64,000 nt of DNA from Chloroflexota bacterium (GTDB taxonomy: Bacteria; Chloroflexota; Dehalococcoidia; DSTF01; RBG-16-68-14): assembly GCA_029262675.1 (NCBI GenBank), contig JAJCYW010000010.1, forward strand, positions 193,166 through 257,165, read 5' to 3'. Positions 57,640 through 64,000 of the stretch are shown here, piece by piece. How positions within the stretch are numbered: the stretch's first letter is position 1; each line of letters opens with the position of its first letter. The translations under genes were made by a program, and so were the position numbers. The notes under the pieces were generated by a model. The model saw nothing but the letters and a program-made list of their open reading frames with translations. It ran no database searches and was not told where the DNA came from.

Positions 57640-58041
57640 TCACTCGAGTCTCATCTCAGAAGTTGACGAGATGTCGAACGAAGCCAACGACAGCAGACTA
57701 GCCAGCGGAGTGATCAAGTCGTACTTGTAATCGACTTTGACCGTCAACGCCTCGCCTGAAGCGCCCTCGGCATTAGTAACGGTGATCGTGACGTCGGTCA
57801 TGTCCAGATTGGCCGCAACATCCTCCACCTGGGTGATGATCTCCGCCTCCGTTGCGTGTACGGCCCCTATGCGGGCACCCTCGCGGGCCGCGTTCGTGAC
57901 CGTGATCCAGGAGTGGAGGCCGATGCCGAAATCGATGATCCCGAAGACCAGGATGAACAGTAGGACTGAGACCAGGGAGAACTCCACCAGGGCCTGGCCC
58001 CGTTCTCCTCCCGCGCGATGCGGTTGCCTTCGTTTCAACAT
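57640..58041 (-). CDS. TadE-like pilus assembly/pseudopilin-like protein
   Basis: MLKRRQPHRAGGERGQALVEFSLVSVLLFILVFGIIDFGIGLHSWITVTNAAREGARIGAV. Start reset to 58041: the upstream track ORF part is the riboswitch. Confidence 0.9.
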   Translation of the reverse strand: MLKRRQPHRAGGERGQALVEFSLVSVLLFILVFGIIDFGIGLHSWITVTNAAREGARIGAVHATEAEIITQVEDVAANLDMTDVTITVTNAEGASGEALTVKVDYKYDLITPLASLLSLASFDISSTSEMRLE

Positions 58042-58069
58042 AGCTCCATATGGCTCCTCACTTGGGTCC

Positions 58070-58147
58070 GGCAGCTCGGCTGTCCTAGCCTGGCGGGGAA
58101 GGGCTAGGACCCGTAGCTTTGCGCCCTCGCCTTTCGGTGAGTTTGCC
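58070..58147 (-). ncRNA. Cyclic di-GMP-I (GEMM) riboswitch aptamer
   Basis: Minus strand: GGCAAACTCACCGAAAGGCGAGGGCGCAAAGCTACGGGTCCTAGCCCTTCCCCGCCAGGCTAGGACAGCCGAGCTGCC. GGCAAAC, GAAA tetraloop, GCGCAAAGC and AGCCG..TGCC hallmarks; GTCCTAGCC/GGCTAGGAC helix. Confidence 0.9.
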
Positions 58148-58293
58148 ATTTTCGGAGTCCGATTCTCTTCTATTTTCTGGAACCCCTAAGGGCTCTCACT
58201 GAGAAGCATCGGCAGATTCCCCTAATGCCTGAAGCCCTGGCGAGCAGATATGGCTGCCTTTTTGGCACAGCGGTGCTTCCTGATGCCCGGCGG

Positions 58294-58384
58294 CGAGCAA
58301 CGGTCTCGAGGAGATAGAGAGAGGACGCTTCGCGGAGTGCGAGGCGTCCTCACGTCGGTTGCTATGGTCGGCTTCGGTGTCTAC
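58294..58384 (-). repeat. ~90-bp repeat copy B containing a terminator hairpin (58321-58351)
   Basis: GAGCAACGGTCTCGAGGAGATAGAGAGAGGACGCTTCGCGGAGTGCGAGGCGTCCTC...; stem changes relative to copy A are largely compensatory. Confidence 0.88.
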
Positions 58385-59895
58385 TCAACCAGTCGGATCG
58401 TGAACGGCTGGACCTGGAGATACACGCCGTCGGCTGTCTTGGCTGGAGAGCTGTGCATGCCTTCCAGACCGCCGGAGGTCCCGGGAAAGTCATGCAATCC
58501 GAACTGAATATTGTTGCAGCCGGTGTAGGCCGACTTGGGAACGCGGAACTCGTAGATCATCTCCCAGATGAACCCGTCGTACTCTGAGTCGTAGCTCGGG
58601 TACTGGGGACTGAACGGCGGCGATTCGACCAGAGGGTCCTCGCCCGGATCGTCGCCCCAGCCGGTGATCAGCGGGTTCTCCAGGTTGAACTCCAGGGAGC
58701 TGGCGGACTGGTTCGGGCCGGCGACCAAGATCTCACCGTCGCCCGCAGCATCCGAGACCCAGTCAGTACCGACTTGGCGGAGGTAGTCCTGGATGAAGTC
58801 GTGGACGGGAGCGCCGTCGCAGGAAATCTGGAAGCGAGCGCGGTCGCTGCCCTCCAGCTTCCCGAACGTGTGTGCGCTGTCAGCCCAGCCGGTGTTGTAA
58901 TCGGAGTGGTAGGTCGAACTGATACTAGCGTTGCAATAGACGTCCTTCTTCTTCTTCACCTCTTTGGCGAGGATGTGCAGCGGGCCGATTTCGCTATCCG
59001 CTCTTACTTCGACGGACATGCCCACTGTCAGGTCCGCGAAGTCGTTGAGCGGCGACTTGTAGTTCGTAGACCCGTCGACGTCAACAGTGACGAATTGGCC
59101 AAGGACTTCTACCATGAAGGTGTTGGCGCCGATGGACGAGATGGTGCCCTTGACCTTGTCTATTTCCCCGCTCTTGTATTTGATTTCAGGATCCTTGCAG
59201 CCGCCGTAAACGTTTTCGTTCGCGACGTTGCCGCCGGTGGACGGCCCGTTCATGCGCAGCGCGAAGTAGAAGTAGGTGTCATCGCAGGCGTAGAAGGCGT
59301 CACCGTATGAGGCGGACGTCGTCGTCGAGATCAGCCCGGCGACCTTCGCGTAGCCCTCCGCCCCTTCCTGCGCGCGGCCGTCGACGACGGGCGTTCCGCT
59401 GCAGGAGCCGTCCGGCACGATGATGGGCACCGGCTGCGTGGGGACTCCAGGCTGCCCGGCCGTTCCGGCAAAGACGGCCACGCCGCGACCGACGATCTGG
59501 GTTGTTGATGGCACCAGTACCTGGATGAAGAACGTATCGACTGCCAGGTCGGTGATGACCACTTCGACGCCGTTCGTCTCGCCGGTGTAGTCGCCGGACG
59601 CCGGTGGGATGTTCACGACTACAGTGTTCGTGCTGCCGTCGTTATTGAAACCGTTGGCGGCGGCGTTCTCCAGCGCGGCCGTGGCGGCTGCGGCCGTGTT
59701 GCCGCCGTAGCTCAGCTCGTAGGCGGCGGCCAGCGTGGCCTGGTCGGCCGCGTTCTGCAATTGCCTTCGTTCAACGTAATGGAACCCCGCGTCGATCGCG
59801 AGGCCGACAAGGCCGAGGAAGATGGTGATCAACAGCGCCGCGAGTATGAGGATCTGGCCGCGTTCACGTCTGGCGTGCGTAAGGATGCGTTTCAT
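58381..59895 (-). CDS. TadG-like secreted/anchored protein with novel C-terminal region
   Basis: MKRILTHARRERGQILILAALLITIFLGLVGLAIDAGFHYVERRQLQNAADQATLAAAYELSYGG. Confidence 0.87.
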   Translation of the reverse strand: MKRILTHARRERGQILILAALLITIFLGLVGLAIDAGFHYVERRQLQNAADQATLAAAYELSYGGNTAAAATAALENAAANGFNNDGSTNTVVVNIPPASGDYTGETNGVEVVITDLAVDTFFIQVLVPSTTQIVGRGVAVFAGTAGQPGVPTQPVPIIVPDGSCSGTPVVDGRAQEGAEGYAKVAGLISTTTSASYGDAFYACDDTYFYFALRMNGPSTGGNVANENVYGGCKDPEIKYKSGEIDKVKGTISSIGANTFMVEVLGQFVTVDVDGSTNYKSPLNDFADLTVGMSVEVRADSEIGPLHILAKEVKKKKDVYCNASISSTYHSDYNTGWADSAHTFGKLEGSDRARFQISCDGAPVHDFIQDYLRQVGTDWVSDAAGDGEILVAGPNQSASSLEFNLENPLITGWGDDPGEDPLVESPPFSPQYPSYDSEYDGFIWEMIYEFRVPKSAYTGCNNIQFGLHDFPGTSGGLEGMHSSPAKTADGVYLQVQPFTIRLVE

Positions 59896-59912
59896 GTCGC
59901 CACCTCCTGGGG

Positions 59913-60362
59913 CTAGTTCGTAATCGTCATCGTCGACGAGCTCGTCATCGTGAACGAGACGAGGCCGAACATGTTGAAGATCGGCTCGTAGACATATTGA
60001 GACGTAACCTTGACGCTGTTGCCCGCCAGGTTGGACGCGTCCGGCCATTCGGATAGGACGGTTAGCTGGCTCGTGTTCAGACCGCCGCCAAACTGCTCCA
60101 CCGTTGCCGTCACCTGCGTGTCGGTATTCGGCGCGGTGTAGTAGGCACTGGCGGGGCCGCTGGGGTCGACGGAGTCGCCGCCGTGGACGATGGCGTAACG
60201 GGCGCCTTCTCGGGTGGCATGCGCCAGCGTGTTGTAGTTCCAGACCGCGCGGCCGACATCGACCATGCCGAAGACCATCACGAAGAAAACGATACTGACG
60301 AGCGAAAACTCAACGAGCGCTTGGCCGCCCTGGCGGTTCTTGAAATAGCGGAGCCACTTCAC
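59913..60362 (-). CDS. TadE-like protein
   Basis: GTG start at 60362: (V)KWLRYFKNRQGGQALVEFSLVSIVFFVMVFGMVDVGRAVWNYNTLAHATREGARYAIVHGGDSVDPSGP... Confidence 0.9.
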   Translation of the reverse strand: MKWLRYFKNRQGGQALVEFSLVSIVFFVMVFGMVDVGRAVWNYNTLAHATREGARYAIVHGGDSVDPSGPASAYYTAPNTDTQVTATVEQFGGGLNTSQLTVLSEWPDASNLAGNSVKVTSQYVYEPIFNMFGLVSFTMTSSSTMTITN

Positions 60363-60784
60363 TATTCGGCCACCCTTGCTCTCACGGTCCGTTCCAGATC
60401 GATTGAATGCGGTAATCCGGGCCAGTCGAAGATCGTCGTGAACGTGTACTGGACGCTGACGTCCGCGTAGAGGCGGCCCTGGCTGTCGGTTGAAGTGACG
60501 ACGGTGACGTCGGGGTTCGTAGGCGAAACATCGAGCAGTTCGTTCGTGTCGGCGACGACGGCTGCCTTGATCGAGGCCAGGTCGGCGGCCGCGTTGGAGC
60601 CTCCCGCGGCGTAATCCGCGCCGTTTCGCGCGCCGTTGGTCACGGCGACGTAGGCAAAGTAGACGCGACCGAAGTCGATTGCGCCCAGCATGAGAACAAG
60701 GAGGAACGGCGCGATCATCGCCATCTCGACGAGGGCTTGACCGCGTTGTCCGCGCGCGCGCTGCAGGTGCTTTCGTTTCAACAT
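60362..60784 (-). CDS. TadE-like protein
   Basis: MLKRKHLQRARGQRGQALVEMAMIAPFLLVLMLGAIDFGRVYFAYVAVTNGARNGADYAAGG. Confidence 0.9.
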   Translation of the reverse strand: MLKRKHLQRARGQRGQALVEMAMIAPFLLVLMLGAIDFGRVYFAYVAVTNGARNGADYAAGGSNAAADLASIKAAVVADTNELLDVSPTNPDVTVVTSTDSQGRLYADVSVQYTFTTIFDWPGLPHSIDLERTVRARVAE

Positions 60785-60809
60785 AGCTCCGGATCCTCAC
60801 CAGAGGTCC

Positions 60810-60887
60810 GGAGGCTCGGCTGTCCTAGCGTGGATGGGAAGGTCTAGGACCCGCAACTCAGCGCCCTCGCCTCTTGGCGAGTTGGCC
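60810..60887 (-). ncRNA. Diverged c-di-GMP-I-like leader RNA
   Basis: Minus strand GGCCAACTCGCCAAGAGGCGAGGGCGCTGAGTTGCGGGTCCTAGACCTTCCCATCCACGCTAGGACAGCCGAGCCTCC; aligns along its length to 58070-58147 but the core GCAAAGC and GAAA loop are altered. Confidence 0.65.
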
Positions 60888-61143
60888 TTTTCGGGATCCC
60901 GTTGTTCCTCTTGGTTCGGAACCCCTAGGGGCTCTCACTGACAAGTATCGACATATTCCCTGATGCGTGAAGCCCCAGCGAACAGAAACGGCTGGCGGTC
61001 TCGGCAAGGCTGCGGGCTTTGCCGATGCAGATGTCCCAGGGGCGTCCGATACGTACTCGGCAGCAGTGCGATCTGACAGCGACAGCTATGGGGCAGGCGC
61101 ACCTGCCAGCAGACCAGCCAGAGATCGACCAACGGAGCGATAC

Positions 61144-62400
61144 ATGAGCCTTCCTCGTGGCCGCGCGCGGCCCGCCCAGTATCAACCGCCAGTGCTCCCT
61201 ACCGACCCAGGACTGCCGAACCTGAACCGCCTCTTCGAGGAGACCTGGATGTGGAAGGTCTACCGACGGCTGTTCGAAGCTGGAATTGAAGAGCCAGACG
61301 AGATTCGCCCCCGGCGTCTGGCGTACCGGCTTGGGAAGCGGGCTCTCGTCGTCTACGAGGCGAGGAGCTTCAGCGGCGACTGGGTGTTGGAGGATGAGTT
61401 CGCCTGCGAGGTATTCGCCGGCCGGCGGGAAGCGCGCTTGTTCCGGTATCCGACCGATCCGCACCTGCCCGGCCTCAAGTCGATCGCGGATCCGGCGACG
61501 GCGCAGGATGTTATGCGCCACCACGTTCGGCTGGATCCGAAAAGCCTGTACATCCGCCTCATCCGCTACCGGCCATCGTCCAGAGCGGTACTCAGATATA
61601 GGGCGGGCTGGCGGTTCAAAGGGAGCGATCGTGTGTATCTCTTCGTCCGCGCAATGCGGCCCGAGATGATGCCGCGATTCCTGCGTGCGGGCCGGCTTGT
61701 GGACCAGTCTGCGTTCACGATTCCTGCGCTGCACGGGAGTTGGGAGGAAGGCGGTGTCGTCTGGCTTGGCATGTTGCCAGGAGAGACAGTCAGGGAGCAC
61801 ATCCAGCTCGGGACGGCGCCAGATCCAGACCTGATTCTCGATCGGCTGTCTTCGGTCTGGGCGTTGGATGCAGTAGACGGTCTTCCCTCTATGAACATGG
61901 CGAACAGCACACGGGGGGCCGTAACCCTGCTGGAGCACCTCCTGCAGGGGAGGCCGGGGCAGGCGGCGGTTGGATCGATCTGGTCGCGACTCGAACCGTT
62001 CGCGACGTCTTGGCGTCCCAACGGCGTCGCGCACAACGACTTCTATGACGACCAAATGATCGTCCTTCCGTCGGGAGAACTCGGCCTGGTGGACTTCGAA
62101 GAGTGCGGAATCGGCGACCCGATGGCAGACATCGCAAACTTCCTTGCCCATCTCCGCTGGTCGTCTCAGGGTGATCAGGCTTCGCGCCAATCTGTTTATG
62201 CGCGATCGTTTCGAGCGCGCGCGTTGGAGCGCTTCGGCTGGGATGAGGAGGAGTTGGCTCTGCACGAGGCCTGCTGCATCTTACGGTTGTGCACGAATCC
62301 CGTCCGTAGCCTTCATCCGGCCTGGGCCGAGATCACCGAACAGCGGCTTACGTTAGTAGAATCTGCTTTGCCAGGCCGCAGGCAGGCTCTCTCAGCATAG
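61144..62400 (+). CDS. Phosphotransferase (APH/choline-kinase-like fold)
   Basis: GVAHNDFYDDQMIVLPSGELGLVDFEECGIGDPMADIANFLAHL catalytic and metal motifs. Start uncertain; frame open from 60967. Confidence 0.82.
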   Translation: MSLPRGRARPAQYQPPVLPTDPGLPNLNRLFEETWMWKVYRRLFEAGIEEPDEIRPRRLAYRLGKRALVVYEARSFSGDWVLEDEFACEVFAGRREARLFRYPTDPHLPGLKSIADPATAQDVMRHHVRLDPKSLYIRLIRYRPSSRAVLRYRAGWRFKGSDRVYLFVRAMRPEMMPRFLRAGRLVDQSAFTIPALHGSWEEGGVVWLGMLPGETVREHIQLGTAPDPDLILDRLSSVWALDAVDGLPSMNMANSTRGAVTLLEHLLQGRPGQAAVGSIWSRLEPFATSWRPNGVAHNDFYDDQMIVLPSGELGLVDFEECGIGDPMADIANFLAHLRWSSQGDQASRQSVYARSFRARALERFGWDEEELALHEACCILRLCTNPVRSLHPAWAEITEQRLTLVESALPGRRQALSA

Positions 62401-62454
62401 GTTCCCGTCACGGAATCGCAGGGGGCTCTTGCCGCGGGCCGGTGGAAAGAAATG

Positions 62455-62482
62455 GAGAGGGCTGCCGTTCGGCAGCCCTCTC
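62455..62482. terminator. Hairpin between convergent phosphotransferase and TadG-like gene
   Basis: GAGAGGGCTGCC-GTTC-GGCAGCCCTCTC. Confidence 0.75.
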
Positions 62483-62508
62483 TTCATCGGCTTTCTATTG
62501 ATAGGTGC

Positions 62509-63543
62509 TTATTCGACCAGCACGATGCAGTCGTAGGCGTCGGCGCTTGCGCTCATGTCATCAGCGCTAGAGCCGGACACGGTGTGTCCGTCGTTGCTGA
62601 CACCGTCTCCGCTATCACTAGCAGTCTGAATGCTACCGCTGCCGCTCCAGGAGCTGGCTGTCGCGCTCGAGCCGCTGTCGTCGCTTGCGCTTGCGCCGGA
62701 CACGGTGTGGCCGTCGTTGCTGACGCCGTCGCCGCTGTCGCTCGCCGTGAATGCAGTGCCGGCACCGCTGTCGTCGTCTGCGCTGGCGCCGGATGTGGTG
62801 TGCCCGTCGTTGCTGACGCCGTCACCGCTGTCGCTTGCAGTCTGCGCGCTAGCGCCGGTCCAACTGTCAGGCGTCGCACTCGAGCCGCTGTCGTCACTTG
62901 CGCTCGGGCCAGAGGTGGTGTGTCCGTCGTTGCTGGCGCCGTCACCGCTGTCGCTCGCCGTGAAGACGGTGCCGCTCCCGGCGCTTGGCGTGGGGGTGCC
63001 GCCGCCGGCGGATGGGGTCGGTTCGTCGCCGCCCGGCTCCTCTTCATCGTCGTCGTCACGAAGTACGCAGGCCTCTGGCGGAGCCGGCAACGCGTTGCTT
63101 CCAGGTTGTCCGGAGGCCGTTCCCGCAACGGAGCGGGCGCTCACTCCCGCTGCGGAGCCTAGGAGGACATGAATGAAGAATGTCTGAGGAGTCTCGCCCA
63201 CGATCACCTCGACGTAGTTCGAGTCGCCCGTGTGCGGTCCCGAAACGGGCGGAATGTTAACTGTCACGGCCTCCTCACCATCGACATCGAACCCGTTGGC
63301 CGCCGCATAGGCGTGTGCGGCGGCGATGGCGTCAGACGTGTCGCCGCCGTAGGCTAGTTCATACGCCGCGGATCGCGCCGCCTCGTCCGCGCTGTTCTGG
63401 GCCTGACGGCGCTGAGCGTAGTAGTAGCCACCGTCCACGATCAGCCCGACCATGCCCAGCAACATGGTAACGAGCATCGCCGACACGACGAGGATCTGCC
63501 CGCGCTCGTCCGTTGGATTGAACCATCTAGTTATCTTGTGCAT
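62509..63543 (-). CDS. TadG-like protein with tandem-repeat C-terminal tail
   Basis: MHKITRWFNPTDERGQILVVSAMLVTMLLGMVGLIVDGGYYYAQRRQAQNSADEAARSAAYELAYGG; four TASDSGDGxSNDGHTxSGxSAxD units. Confidence 0.87.
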   Translation of the reverse strand: MHKITRWFNPTDERGQILVVSAMLVTMLLGMVGLIVDGGYYYAQRRQAQNSADEAARSAAYELAYGGDTSDAIAAAHAYAAANGFDVDGEEAVTVNIPPVSGPHTGDSNYVEVIVGETPQTFFIHVLLGSAAGVSARSVAGTASGQPGSNALPAPPEACVLRDDDDEEEPGGDEPTPSAGGGTPTPSAGSGTVFTASDSGDGASNDGHTTSGPSASDDSGSSATPDSWTGASAQTASDSGDGVSNDGHTTSGASADDDSGAGTAFTASDSGDGVSNDGHTVSGASASDDSGSSATASSWSGSGSIQTASDSGDGVSNDGHTVSGSSADDMSASADAYDCIVLVE

Positions 63544-63562
63544 GGCTACCTCCTAATCGCTG

Positions 63563-64000
63563 TCACTGGCTGATGGTCATGGTCGACGACGATTGCATGT
63601 CAAATGAGATCATCCCGAACAGGTTGAACATGGGCTCGTACGTATACTCAGACGTGATGGTGATGGAATCACCAGGGTTGTTCGTGCCGTCTGTCCAATC
63701 GGCTTCCACAGTTAGCCGAGACGGGTTAAGACTCTGTCCGAAAGACTGAACGGTCTCCGTCACATTCTCATCGCTGTTAGGCGGGCTGTAGTGTGAAGAT
63801 CCTGGCCCGCTCGGGTCCGACGAGTTAGCGCCGTGGACAATGGCGTAGCGCGTGCCTTCCCGCGTGGCATGGGCCAGTGTGTTGTAGTTCCAGACGGCGC
63901 GGCCGACATCGACCAGGCCGAAGACGATCAGGAAGAAGACGATGCTGACGAGCGAAAACTCAACGAGCGCTTGGCCGCCCTCGCGGTTCTTGAAATAGCG
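63563..64000 (-). CDS. TadE-like protein, 5' end beyond right window edge
   Basis: Minus strand from 64000: RYFKNREGGQALVEFSLVSIVFFLIVFGLVDVGRAVWNYNTLAHATREGTRYAIVHGANSSDPSGPG...; paralog of 59913-60362. The track lists only the 3' part. Confidence 0.9.
   Translation of the reverse strand, partial: RYFKNREGGQALVEFSLVSIVFFLIVFGLVDVGRAVWNYNTLAHATREGTRYAIVHGANSSDPSGPGSSHYSPPNSDENVTETVQSFGQSLNPSRLTVEADWTDGTNNPGDSITITSEYTYEPMFNLFGMISFDMQSSSTMTISQ

Noticed and set aside
58042-58149. N-terminal MANSPKGEGAKLRVLALPRQ... of track ORF 57640-58149
   Set aside because: Translation of the c-di-GMP riboswitch; TadE starts at MLKRRQPH (58041).
1-64000. rRNA, tRNA (including tRNA-Sec), transposase, integrase or prophage genes
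   Set aside because: No sequence supporting any of these was recognised by eye; a tRNAscan/Infernal run would be decisive.

Overview
High-GC bacterial chromosome segment; gene content and secreted-protein style suggest Chloroflexota (inference only). The backbone is mostly housekeeping: a near-complete dcw cluster (mraZ-rsmH-ftsL-ftsI-murF-mraY-murD-ftsW-murG-murC/murB fusion-ddl-ftsQ-ftsA-ftsZ, without murE), ffh-rpsP-khpA-rimM, def-yajC-secD-secF, trmD, rplS, lysA, holB and ricT. Interspersed are a Ni-superoxide dismutase/SodX pair, selB, a GGDEF+HD-GYP sensor, and accessory surface proteins (multi-cohesin, dockerin, FG-GAP propeller, CSLREA/beta-helix, TadE/TadG-like). The most interesting items are not called, or are mis-called, in the ORF track. 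(1) A SelW/Rdx-like selenoprotein has an in-frame TGA in a CxxU motif (31133-31408, minus), a good Shine-Dalgarno and a bacterial-SECIS-like hairpin, and selB lies in the same window. (2) A c-di-GMP-I (GEMM) riboswitch lies in the leader of a TadE/TadG operon at 58070-58147 (minus); the ORF track mistranslates it as coding. A diverged second copy is at 60810-60887, and both operons end in a duplicated, covarying terminator element. (3) A >=842-codon, five-cohesin secreted protein runs off the left edge (1-2527, minus), with a type I dockerin protein elsewhere in the window. No rRNA, tRNA, CRISPR array, transposase or prophage was seen.
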